From Shimia sp022448905 (GTDB lineage Bacteria; Pseudomonadota; Alphaproteobacteria; Rhodobacterales; Rhodobacteraceae), in NCBI RefSeq assembly GCF_047126315.1, contig NZ_CP138953.1:1798001-1862000 (forward strand): DNA of 64,000 nt, written 5' to 3'. Position numbers and translations under genes: made by a program. The notes under the pieces are model-generated. The model did not search any database and was not told where the DNA came from. It was given only the letters and a program-made list of their open reading frames with translations. Positions 7,231 through 14,826 of the stretch are shown here, in pieces. Each line of letters begins with the position of its first letter. The stretch's first letter is position 1.

Positions 7231-8887
7231 TGGCCTGTGTCTCTGGATAGAGGTGCGCCTTGAAGGGCGCGAGGCCAAGGCGGCGGTAGGCTTGCAGGAA
7301 GGTTTCTTCCGGACCTTCGCGCAGCTCCAGATAGCCTTTCACCAGGCGTTCGATGGCGGGCACAATCTCGTCATAGGCAAACCCCGGACCAGCGCGCTGA
7401 CCAATTTCTGCGTCCCAGGTGGCGTCACCGCCAAGCGTGATCTGGTAGTTCTCCACGCCAGCGCGGTCGAGACCAAGGATACCGATGTGGCCCACGTGGT
7501 GGTGCCCGCACGCGTTGATGCAGCCTGAAATCTTGATCTGCAGGTGGCCGATGTCGTGTTCGAGTTTCAGCTCGTCAAAGCGGGTCGCGATCTGTTGCGC
7601 CACGGGAATGGAGCGGGCCGTCGCCAGGGCGCAGTAGTCCATGCCCGGGCAGGCGATGATGTCGCTCACGAGGCCGATGTTGGCGGTGTGCAGGTCTGCT
7701 TCGCGCAGCGCGGCATAGACCGCGGGCAAGTCAGATTTGTGCACATGTGGCAGGATCACGTTTTGCTCGTGGCTGATGCGCAGCTCGTCGTGGCCGTATT
7801 GGCGCGCGATCTCGGCCAATGCCCGCATCTGATCTGCGGTGGCGTCGCCTGGGGTTTCGCCATGCTTTTTGATCGAAACGGTAACAATTGCATACCCCGG
7901 CGCGCGGTGCGTTGTCAGATTGGTATCGACCCAGCTGCGAAACAGGGGATTGGCATCATACGCGCTGTCGAATTCGACGGTGGGTGCGTTGCGGAATGCT
8001 GGAGGTGCAAAGTGGGCTTTGATGTCCTCAAACAGGTCTTGATCGACGCCAGAGAAGGTTGGACGCACAGTTGCGTAGCGCTCTTCTACTTTTGCGCGGA
8101 ACTCTTCCAGACCGGTTTCATGCACGGTGATCTTAATCCGCGCCTTGTACTTGTTGTCACGGCGGCCGATCTGGTTCCAGACCGAGACGGTGCTTTCGAT
8201 GTAAGGCAGCAAGTCTTCGCGCGGCAGGAAGTCATTGAGAACCTTGCCGATCATAGGTGTCCGGCCCAGGCCGCCACCTACGATGATCTGGTATCCGATC
8301 TCACCTTTGCCGTTTTGCACGATGCGCACGGCAAGGTCATGGGCTTTCAGGACCGCACGGTCTTGATCCCCTGCGCTCACCGCGATCTTGAACTTGCGGC
8401 CCATGAACTGGAATTCCGGGTGGTCAGTGGACCATTGGCGGATCAGTTCAGCCACGGGACGCGGATCTTCCAGCTCGTCCGCAGCGGCACCGGCGAAATG
8501 ATCTGCGGTCACGTTGCGAATGGTGTTGCCGGAGGTCTGAATGGCGTGCATACCAACTTCGCCCAACGCGTCTAGCATATCCGGCACGTTGGTCAGTTTG
8601 GGCCAGTTGTACTGGATATTCTGGCGTGTGGTAAAATGGCCGTAGCCTTTGTCCCACTTCTCCGCCAGCAGCGCGAGCGTGTCCATTTGCGCGGAACTCA
8701 GCGTTCCGTATGGAATTGCCACGCGCAGCATGTAGGCGTGCAGTTGCAGGTACAGGCCGTTCATCAGGCGCAGTGGTTTGAACTCATCTTCGGTCAGATT
8801 GCCTGCAATGCGGCGTTCGACCTGTGCGCGGAACTGACGGTTGCGCTCTGCCAGGAAGGCTTTGTCAAAGTCGTTATAGTGATACAT
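7220..8887 (-). CDS. cysI: Sulfite (nitrite/sulfite) reductase hemoprotein, ferredoxin-type
   Basis: 555 residues, full length. Siroheme/[4Fe-4S] enzyme that reduces sulfite to sulfide with six electrons. Visible: the two ferredoxin-like half-domains beginning LMNGLYLQ and RISHEQN, substrate-binding TTRQNIQYNW, and the cluster Cys pairs CPGMDYC (about residue 411) and CINAC followed by GHHHVGHIG (about 456). It belongs to the DUF2849-cysI-cysH-DUF934 operon; the electron donor is probably ferredoxin since no flavoprotein cysJ is present here. Confidence 0.93.
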   Translation of the reverse strand: MYHYNDFDKAFLAERNRQFRAQVERRIAGNLTEDEFKPLRLMNGLYLQLHAYMLRVAIPYGTLSSAQMDTLALLAEKWDKGYGHFTTRQNIQYNWPKLTNVPDMLDALGEVGMHAIQTSGNTIRNVTADHFAGAAADELEDPRPVAELIRQWSTDHPEFQFMGRKFKIAVSAGDQDRAVLKAHDLAVRIVQNGKGEIGYQIIVGGGLGRTPMIGKVLNDFLPREDLLPYIESTVSVWNQIGRRDNKYKARIKITVHETGLEEFRAKVEERYATVRPTFSGVDQDLFEDIKAHFAPPAFRNAPTVEFDSAYDANPLFRSWVDTNLTTHRAPGYAIVTVSIKKHGETPGDATADQMRALAEIARQYGHDELRISHEQNVILPHVHKSDLPAVYAALREADLHTANIGLVSDIIACPGMDYCALATARSIPVAQQIATRFDELKLEHDIGHLQIKISGCINACGHHHVGHIGILGLDRAGVENYQITLGGDATWDAEIGQRAGPGFAYDEIVPAIERLVKGYLELREGPEETFLQAYRRLGLAPFKAHLYPETQANAA

Positions 8888-8922
8888 GGGTGGACCTTTG
8901 TGTCTGCCGATGTGGGGGCGGT

Positions 8923-9246
8923 TTAGGCCGCCTGACCATCCTGTTGTTGCGTCTCTGCTTGCTTGCCGTGGAAGTAGTTTGATGGGCCGGTCCGGCGGAA
9001 CTCTTCGCGGAAATGCGTTGGTTCGGGACCGTTTTCACCCTCTGCGGCATCCGCCAGATAGGCCCCCACCACCAAATCAACCTGTTGCGATGCTTCCAAC
9101 AGGCGGACCTGCGCGTGCGCTTCATCCGTGAGATACTCGGCGCAGGCCAGGTCACGGGTCCAAGTGTCGTCTTTGGTGAAATAAATCACGTCGCCTTCGA
9201 TGAGGGCGTTGGCGGTGATGACTTTGGGTGTGAATGCGCGTGGCAT
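8923..9246 (-). CDS. DUF2849 domain protein, first gene of the sulfur operon
   Basis: 107 residues from ATG 9246 (MPRAFTPKVITANAL). The small DUF2849 family is found in alphaproteobacteria next to cysI, often after cysG. Its function is unknown; the beta-rich N-terminus (GDVIYFTKDDTWTRD) is the conserved part. No cysG is adjacent here, so siroheme synthesis must be encoded elsewhere. It ends 35 bp before cysI and heads the operon facing the Lrp gene. Confidence 0.8.
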   Translation of the reverse strand: MPRAFTPKVITANALIEGDVIYFTKDDTWTRDLACAEYLTDEAHAQVRLLEASQQVDLVVGAYLADAAEGENGPEPTHFREEFRRTGPSNYFHGKQAETQQQDGQAA

Positions 9247-9282
9247 GAGACTCTCCCGGGGTTTGACTTCCCAGTGAATATA

Positions 9283-9360
9283 GGAAATTGTTCCCCTTAA
9301 CCGCCAGATGTTGGCGGAAATAGAAACGTGTGTTCCGGTGTGTTTGGGGAAATACGCCGG
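9283..9360. promoter_or_regulatory. Divergent promoter/operator region between sulfur operon and Lrp gene
   Basis: The 141-bp divergent spacer contains a perfect inverted repeat CCGCCA-N5-TGGCGG (9301-9317). It also has a looser mirrored pair, GGAAATTGTTCCCC (about 9283) and GGGGAAAT (about 9347). Such sites suit a dimeric or octameric Lrp-type regulator; binding is inferred. Confidence 0.45.
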
Positions 9361-9387
9361 TGTTCCACAAAGAGCGGGGAAAATGGG

Positions 9388-9849
9388 ATGGCGTTGCGTA
9401 TTGACGATATGGATAAGAAAATTCTCGGCGAGCTGCAACGGGATGCGGCGCAATCTCTGGACGAAATTGCCAAACGTGTGGGCTCTTCCAAGACGCCTGT
9501 ATGGAATCGCATACGCAAGCTCAAAGAGGCCGGGGTGATCCGACAGCAGACGGTGCTGCTTGATGCCGAAGCGCTTGGTTTTGATGCCTGTTTCTTTGTT
9601 CTGATCCGCACCAGCGAGCATGAGGCGGATTGGCAGCAGAAGTTCCTCAAAGCCCTGCGCGAGCGCCCTGAGGTTTTGGAAGCGCACCGGCTGGCGGGGG
9701 ACATAGACTATATCCTGAAAGTTCAGGTGCAGAACGCGCGCGCCTATGACACCTTTTATCAAGCTCTGATTTCAGAGGTGAAGGTGCACAACGTTACCGC
9801 CTTGTTATCTATGGAAGAAATCAAATCCACCAGCATGCTACCGCTCTGA
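9388..9849 (+). CDS. Lrp/AsnC family transcriptional regulator
   Basis: 153 residues from ATG 9388 (MALRIDDMDKKIL); the frame extends to 9328 but the extension is atypical. An N-terminal winged HTH (ILGELQRDAAQSLDEIAKRVG, then SKTPVWNRIRKLKEAGVI) is followed by the RAM/AsnC ligand domain (ACFFVLIRTSEHE to the C-terminus). It is divergent from the sulfate reduction operon, which is its likely target; a sulfur amino acid such as cysteine or methionine is a plausible effector (inference). Confidence 0.88.
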   Translation: MALRIDDMDKKILGELQRDAAQSLDEIAKRVGSSKTPVWNRIRKLKEAGVIRQQTVLLDAEALGFDACFFVLIRTSEHEADWQQKFLKALRERPEVLEAHRLAGDIDYILKVQVQNARAYDTFYQALISEVKVHNVTALLSMEEIKSTSMLPL

Positions 9850-9989
9850 GCGTTAAGCTTTGTCCGAAGGGCGCTTTGCGGCAAATTTCACGTCGGTATT
9901 CTGTCGGTATCGCGACTGTTTTGCGGAGGTGCGTTTCGGACTGGCGAGAGCTTAACGGGGCTGCGGCTTTTTCACGGTTGGATTCTTTG

Positions 9990-10187
9990 AATGCGATCTT
10001 CATGCCCAACGGTTTTAGGGTGACTTATGCGCACCAAATGCAGTTGGAGCATCTCGCCACCATAAGCCATACGATTTATGAAAATAGGCGCGCTCATCAC
10101 ACGCCTATCGTCACTGCGTGGCGTGCCGTGCTGCGTCCGGAAGAGGGGATGTAGACGCGCTTCTGTCAGCCAAAAGAGGTGAGACAT
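9990..10187 (-). pseudogene. IS5-family transposase N-terminal remnant (frameshifted)
   Basis: Reading leftward from ATG 10187 the frame gives MSHLFWLTEA, then RLHPLF, then DDRRVMSAPIFINR. This matches the start of IS5/IS427-type transposases (MSDLFWLTEAQM...DDRRVLSGIIFINRNGLRWRDAP). After a frame change it continues RDAPTAFGAHKSP, a stop, then NRW, matching the family's WRDAP..YGPHKTLYNRW. Only this decayed N-terminal piece remains. The rest of 9850-10413 shows no gene. Confidence 0.75.
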
Positions 10188-10247
10188 ATTCGCCGCTCAG
10201 TTTTTTGAATCGTGAATCACGCCGCTCAACGGAAATCAATGGGGCCT
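10165..10247. repeat. Dispersed repeat R1 (IS5 relic end)
   Basis: Covers the start codon and upstream end of the IS5 relic. Homologous segments recur at 11323-11402 and 12376-12427, sharing TCAGCCAAAAGAG, GTTCAGTTTT, CGTGA.TCACG and, in R1 and R2, the boundary GGGGCCT. Confidence 0.7.
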
Positions 10248-10413
10248 ATCTCGCACGGCCATCAGGCTTGGACATCTTGAGCAGTATGAAAGAAAAGCCC
10301 GTCTGCATAGGGCGCTCTGATGGGTGCCCCACCTCGAATTGTCCGAAAAGCTGGGTTGGACGAAGGCGTATTTTTGTTAAGTGAAAACTCAGGCAAAACG
10401 AAGTTTCAAAAAA

Positions 10414-11109
10414 CTACTTCTCGGACCATATCGATTTTGCGGCGAACCCTTGTAAGTCGCCACTACCTAAAGTCGAAAACAACTTATCCGAGACAAAAAC
10501 GCATTTGGACGCAGATATTCTGAAGTCTGTCCAAGCATTCAACCCTTCGATTTGGGACTTATGCAGAGAAAGCCTGTCTGGCGTAGGCTCCCCTTGCGTA
10601 GTCCAAAGATGATTGCCATCCTTCGGCTTGCTGACCAGTTTTACACCTTCCGACGCTTCATCGACCGCGTCGCAGACACGATCAATCCACCAAGCATAAT
10701 AGGTTCCATATTCCGAACCATCTTTTCGCAGAATTTTTACGGGGAAAAACTTCCAGGCATCGTTTTCCGAACGATGCGATTCAATGATGTCCCGCACATT
10801 GGAGGTGACAAGACTGGCGTGGGAAAATTGATAGCTGCCACCTGGGAAAGCATGCACCCAATCCGGTAATGCCTCACCTTCTGTTAAGGTCAGTTGTTCA
10901 GGTAAGAACTCGGCGTGCCAAGGAAGCTCTACCGCGCCAAATTGGATAAGACCGAACTTTCCCTTTCCGGCAATGATCCACTCTTTTCGCTTCTCAGCAA
11001 AATAGTCTTTTCCCGCTTTAATGCGCGCTGCATCCTGATCTCGGGTGACCTGCAAACGGTATTTGTAGACAAATGGGCCAAACATGTCCTCGTCGATCAA
11101 AACCGCCAT
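10414..11109 (-). CDS. DUF1629/Imm11-like protein (putative immunity protein) A
   Basis: 231 residues. No catalytic motif or signal peptide: a soluble protein of the size of DUF1629 (Imm11, 'immunity MXAN_0049') members. These often end in a strand-helix reading FVSD(K/R)L...; here VFVSDKLFSTLGSGDLQGF. The neighbouring gene at 11450-12166 ends similarly (FIFMSDELKRSIEDSGLIGV) and looks like a distant paralogue. Immunity proteins of polymorphic toxins often sit in such arrays without their toxin. The assignment rests on pattern recognition, so the family call is moderate and the toxin partner is unknown. Confidence 0.55.
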   Translation of the reverse strand: MAVLIDEDMFGPFVYKYRLQVTRDQDAARIKAGKDYFAEKRKEWIIAGKGKFGLIQFGAVELPWHAEFLPEQLTLTEGEALPDWVHAFPGGSYQFSHASLVTSNVRDIIESHRSENDAWKFFPVKILRKDGSEYGTYYAWWIDRVCDAVDEASEGVKLVSKPKDGNHLWTTQGEPTPDRLSLHKSQIEGLNAWTDFRISASKCVFVSDKLFSTLGSGDLQGFAAKSIWSEK

Positions 11110-11127
11110 CAGCTGTGCCTTCTTTTT

Positions 11128-11402
11128 CAGTGGCCGACGTTATCTCCTTTAACGTCTCATCTCGCGCCACCTTATAAACCAAGGGTTGTGGGGGCAATTC
11201 ACTTTCCTTCACCACTTAACGGAATTGGCCAATCGGGACGCCGGGAAGAGGGGCTTTAGATGTGTCATCTGGTTCAGCGGGGGATTGATCCCCCGGATCA
11301 ATCTCTGATCCGCCTCACTCCTTCAGCGGAAAGAGATCGACATGTTCATAGTTCAGTTTTCGCACCGTGACCCACGTCTCTTAACGGCAATCAACGGGGC
11401 CT
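11128..11402. repeat. Dispersed repeat R2 (IS5 relic plus cassette spacer)
   Basis: Resembles R3 (12180-12427) over its whole length, from CAGTGGCCGACGTTATC near the downstream gene to the IS5-like end. On the minus strand it keeps an ATG-TC(G)ATCTCTTT transposase start followed by a decayed QM.HLKPLFPASRLANS segment, so it is an IS5-family relic. It ends 18 bp before the start codon of immunity-like gene A. No gene otherwise in 11110-11449. Confidence 0.75.
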
Positions 11403-11449
11403 GACCTCAGTCAAAACGTCCGCTCGAGCGATGGCGAAAACCAATCCAG

Positions 11450-12166
11450 TTACTCGGATAAAAATGGTCCGCCAAATCGTAGCGCCGGGCCCACGCCAAT
11501 TAACCCACTGTCTTCAATTGACCGTTTCAGTTCGTCAGACATAAAAATAAACCCACCAAACTCCCCGTCGCAAAACAAATGGCGTTCTCCGATCTTGTTC
11601 CGAAAAAAGGCGGGCTCCCAAGTTGAAGAGGACTGCCGTTTATCCATTCGCATCGCGGGGCGATCATCATGAGGGTTATGCCACCCAGGACCGGTTTTGT
11701 AGGGGAACATGGGGGGGCGCGTTTTGGAAGGATCTAGCGCAAAAATCCTATTTCCCGGCGCAAACCAATAAAAATCGTTTCGCGCGATGTTTCCCGCCTC
11801 AACCTGAATGGAGACTTTTTCAAATTGATGCACACCGGGGTCGAATTTATTGACCACCTCTACGAACTTCTGGGAACAAAGTTGGGCACCTGTACCAACT
11901 TTCATATAGTCTCGCACCGGAGTCGCTTCTCCTTTTGGCATCTCAGGACCAAGCCGAATCAACAGTGATTTTGGAAGGCTTTCGGTGTCAATAGGACGTC
12001 CAGATTGCCAAATCTCCGTAGAAACAATGGGCCACTTACCGATGTCAACGCTGGGATCCGCGAGCCCTGCGTTCCGCAAATCGCCGTCAAGTGGCTCAAC
12101 GTCATACCAACATCCCTCGGCCTCATATCCTGCAACGGGTAAGTCGCCTAGACGCCAAATAGTCAT
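11450..12166 (-). CDS. DUF1629/Imm11-like protein (putative immunity protein) B
   Basis: 238 residues, soluble, no signal peptide. Rich in Trp, Gly and Pro in the middle (WYDVEPLDGDLRNAGLADPSVD..; GPGWHNPHDDRPAM). The C-terminal segment GGFIFMSDELKRSIEDSGLIGVGPALRF is the typical tail of DUF1629/Imm11 proteins. Preceded (minus strand) by repeat R3 in the same arrangement as R2 precedes gene A, so repeat plus gene seems to be a duplicated cassette. No toxin gene (Rhs, VgrG, two-partner secretion) lies nearby. Family call moderate. Confidence 0.55.
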   Translation of the reverse strand: MTIWRLGDLPVAGYEAEGCWYDVEPLDGDLRNAGLADPSVDIGKWPIVSTEIWQSGRPIDTESLPKSLLIRLGPEMPKGEATPVRDYMKVGTGAQLCSQKFVEVVNKFDPGVHQFEKVSIQVEAGNIARNDFYWFAPGNRIFALDPSKTRPPMFPYKTGPGWHNPHDDRPAMRMDKRQSSSTWEPAFFRNKIGERHLFCDGEFGGFIFMSDELKRSIEDSGLIGVGPALRFGGPFLSE

Positions 12167-12179
12167 TGACTTTTGCTCC

Positions 12180-12427
12180 CAGTGGCCGACGTTATCTTCT
12201 TCGCCGTGTTTTATGCATCATCCTATCAATCAAGGGGTGTTGGGGCAATTCACTTACTTTTGCCACGTGACTGAAATTGGCCAATCTGGACACCGGGAAG
12301 AGGGGCTTTAGAGGTGCCATCTGGTTCAGCGGGGGCCTGATCCCACTGATCAATCTCTGATCCGCCTCACTCCGTCAGCCAAAAGAGATCAGACATGTTC
12401 ACCGTTCAGTTTTCAAACCGTGAATCA
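12180..12427. repeat. Dispersed repeat R3 (IS5 relic plus cassette spacer)
   Basis: On the minus strand it reads MSDLFWLTE then a stop, and after roughly 45 bp of unrelated sequence resumes as QMAPLKPLFPVSRLANFSHVAK, again an IS5-family transposase start. R2 has the same interruption. R3 abuts the MFS transporter stop codon at 12425-12427. Confidence 0.75.
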
Positions 12428-13603
12428 CGCCTCCCGCTTCAGCGCCCCACTCAACACGGCAATCATCAGCGCCAGCACGGCCAGCACGCCGAAGGACACG
12501 CGCAGGGTGGTGGCGTTGGCGATGAAGCCGATCACCGGTGGGCCCAACAACATGCCGCCGTAGCCGAAAGTGGCGGTGCCCGCGAGGGCCTTGCCGGGGC
12601 TTTCGTGGGGGTCGTTGGCGGCGCGGCTGAAGGCGAGGGGGAAGATCAGGGCGTAGCCGATGCCCATCAGCACAAAGCCCGTTAGGATGAGCGGGGGTGT
12701 CGGGAGGAGCACGGTGAGCGCGGCGCCCCCGGCCGCGATGAGGCCGCTGACGCGGGCGGCCATTTCCGGGGAAGTCATGCGGGTGATCATGTCGCCAAAC
12801 AAGCGCATTGCCACCATGGTCACCGAGAAGATTGCATAGCCCATGGCGGCCCAGTTTTCAGGCGCGCCGCCGATATCTACCAGATAGACCGCGCTCCAGT
12901 CAGCGATGGCACCTTCGCCCATCGAGGCCCCAAACGCCAGCAGGCCGACCAGCACAAGCTGACCTTTTGGAATGGAGAAGATCGGCGCTTTGCTTTCACG
13001 GTTGGTGGGGGAGGTCCAAGGAATATTGCCGAGCCAGCAGAGCAGGGCGACCACCGGCAGGCCGATCAGGGCATAGTGCACAAGCGGGGTTGCGCCAAGA
13101 GAGATCGCCACAAAGCCGGTGCCTGCCGCCAGCCCGGCGCCAAGGCTCCACATAGCATGATAAGAGGACATCTGTGGGCGTTTGGCCCAGCGTTCGACCT
13201 CTGCGCCCCAGGCGTTCATGGTGACATCCATGCCGCCATGGATCGCCCCAAAGAGGAAAAGCGCGATGGCGAGCATGGGCACGTTGGGGGCAATTGCGAG
13301 CGCTAACAGTGCGGTGATTTTGATAATTGCCAAGGTCTTTGTTACACGTGCCGCGCCGTAGTGATCGGCCAGACGGCCCGCCAATGGGAAGGCGCAGATC
13401 GCCCCACCTGCAAGCAGCAGCAGGAGCGCGCCGAGCCCCGCATGGCTTAGCTCATGGGTGGCCTTGAAAGCGGGGATACGGCTGGCCCAGAGGCCAAACA
13501 GCGCGCCGTTGAGTCCAAACATGGCGGCAATGGCCAGCCAGCCGGCGCGGCGGGTGAGATGTGCGGGGGCCGGGGCGTGCGATGGATCGGTGGTCGCGGT
13601 CAT
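12425..13603 (-). CDS. Major facilitator superfamily transporter
   Basis: 392 residues with about twelve hydrophobic segments, an inner membrane carrier. The cytoplasmic loop GRLADHYGAARV after TM2 is the MFS motif-A position. A central loop (about residues 190-210: WTSPTNRESKAPIFSIPKG) separates the two halves. It resembles the fucose permease-like/YfcJ-type MFS group; substrate unknown. Its start overlaps the stop of the response regulator (ATGA), so kinase, regulator and transporter form one operon, suggesting the two-component pair controls or senses the transported compound. Confidence 0.85.
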   Translation of the reverse strand: MTATTDPSHAPAPAHLTRRAGWLAIAAMFGLNGALFGLWASRIPAFKATHELSHAGLGALLLLLAGGAICAFPLAGRLADHYGAARVTKTLAIIKITALLALAIAPNVPMLAIALFLFGAIHGGMDVTMNAWGAEVERWAKRPQMSSYHAMWSLGAGLAAGTGFVAISLGATPLVHYALIGLPVVALLCWLGNIPWTSPTNRESKAPIFSIPKGQLVLVGLLAFGASMGEGAIADWSAVYLVDIGGAPENWAAMGYAIFSVTMVAMRLFGDMITRMTSPEMAARVSGLIAAGGAALTVLLPTPPLILTGFVLMGIGYALIFPLAFSRAANDPHESPGKALAGTATFGYGGMLLGPPVIGFIANATTLRVSFGVLAVLALMIAVLSGALKREA

Positions 13604-14826
13604 CGGAAGCTTTCGGGCTTGAGGCCGTATTTGGCAAGTTTGTCATACATGGTTTTGCGCGGCAGCTTGAGCGCCTCGGCGGCGGCTGCGGCCCGACCTT
13701 GGTGCTTGCGCAGCGCTTCTGCAAGTAGAGATCGCTCAACCTGCGCCATTTGGTCGGCCAGTCCCAGGCCCGCAGTTTGGGTTTCCTCGCCGGGCAGCCC
13801 AAGGGTGAAGCGCATGGCGGCGCTCATCAAGGCGCGGGCGTTGCCGGGCCAGTCCTGTGCCATCAAAGACGAGATCACTTCGGGCGTGATGTCGGGTGCG
13901 GCGATGCCGGCCTGTTCGGCGGCTTGGGCCACGTAGTGACGGAAGAGCACGGGGATGTCCTCGGGGCGTTCGGACAATCCGGGGATGCGGACTTGCAGCG
14001 CTTCGAGGCGGTAATAAAGGTCGGCGTGCAGGGCGCCGGATTGCACGGCGTCATCCAGCGGCGCGGCGCTGCCAAAGATCAGGCGCGGGTGTTCGTCGGT
14101 TTCCAGCAGGGTGAGCAGGGCAAATTGCGTCTGCATCGGCATGGATTGTACTTCGTCCAAGAAGAGACTGCCGCCTTGTGTGTCTTCGATGAGAGCGGCA
14201 AAGGCGGCAGGGTCCATGCCTGCGGCGGTGTGTTTGGCAAAGGGGCCTTCGGGGTGGGCACCGCAGAGGTGGATGACTTCGGCCACTTTGGAGATGCCCG
14301 CTCCGGGCGGGCCGGAGATCAGCACCTCGGCGTTGATGCGGGCGACCGAGCGAGCGCGGTGGCGCAGGGCCTCGGCTTGGGGCGAGGTACCGTAGATGAT
14401 GCGGGCGGCGGCGTCGCCGGTTTCCAGCTGGGCTTTGAGGCGGCGGTTTTCCAGCGCCATGGCGCGGGCCTTTTGGGCGCGTTCGATCACGGCGATGAGT
14501 TCGGCTGGGGCGCAGGGTTTTTCCAGGAAGCCAAAGGCGCCCTGGGTCATGGCGCGCACGGCCATGGGAATGTCGCCTTCGCCGGTGAGCAGGATCACGG
14601 GCAGTGCGGCGTCGGTGTCGCGGGTGAACTGCAAAAGGTGAAAGCCGTCGCGGCCGGGCATGCGCATGTCCGAGAGGATCACACCCGCGAAGGATGCGGT
14701 GATGTGGTCTTTGGCCTCGACAAAGGAGCCTGCGGAGATCACCGGAAACTCCTCGAGCTCCAGAGTCTGGGTCAGGGCTTCGCGCACGATGGGGTCGTCA
14801 TCAACCACCAGGACAGGCGCTGTCAT
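13600..14826 (-). CDS. DctD/NtrC-like response regulator with degenerate AAA+ domain
   Basis: 408 residues from ATG 14826, overlapping the kinase stop by 4 bp. Receiver domain residues 1-115 with phospho-acceptor D53 (SDMRMPG). AAA+ domain about 140-340. C-terminal Fis-type HTH (LLAEALRKHQGRAAAAAEALKLPRKTMYDKLAKYG). Two hallmarks are lost. The Walker A reads GPPGAGIS, with Ile178 in place of the catalytic Lys. The sigma54-contact GAFTGA loop is absent: the region between Walker A and Walker B (SLFLDEV) is shortened. It therefore probably cannot act as a sigma54 activator; Rhodobacter NtrC and HupR are precedents for GAFTGA-less regulators using sigma70. Confidence 0.88.
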   Translation of the reverse strand: MTAPVLVVDDDPIVREALTQTLELEEFPVISAGSFVEAKDHITASFAGVILSDMRMPGRDGFHLLQFTRDTDAALPVILLTGEGDIPMAVRAMTQGAFGFLEKPCAPAELIAVIERAQKARAMALENRRLKAQLETGDAAARIIYGTSPQAEALRHRARSVARINAEVLISGPPGAGISKVAEVIHLCGAHPEGPFAKHTAAGMDPAAFAALIEDTQGGSLFLDEVQSMPMQTQFALLTLLETDEHPRLIFGSAAPLDDAVQSGALHADLYYRLEALQVRIPGLSERPEDIPVLFRHYVAQAAEQAGIAAPDITPEVISSLMAQDWPGNARALMSAAMRFTLGLPGEETQTAGLGLADQMAQVERSLLAEALRKHQGRAAAAAEALKLPRKTMYDKLAKYGLKPESFR

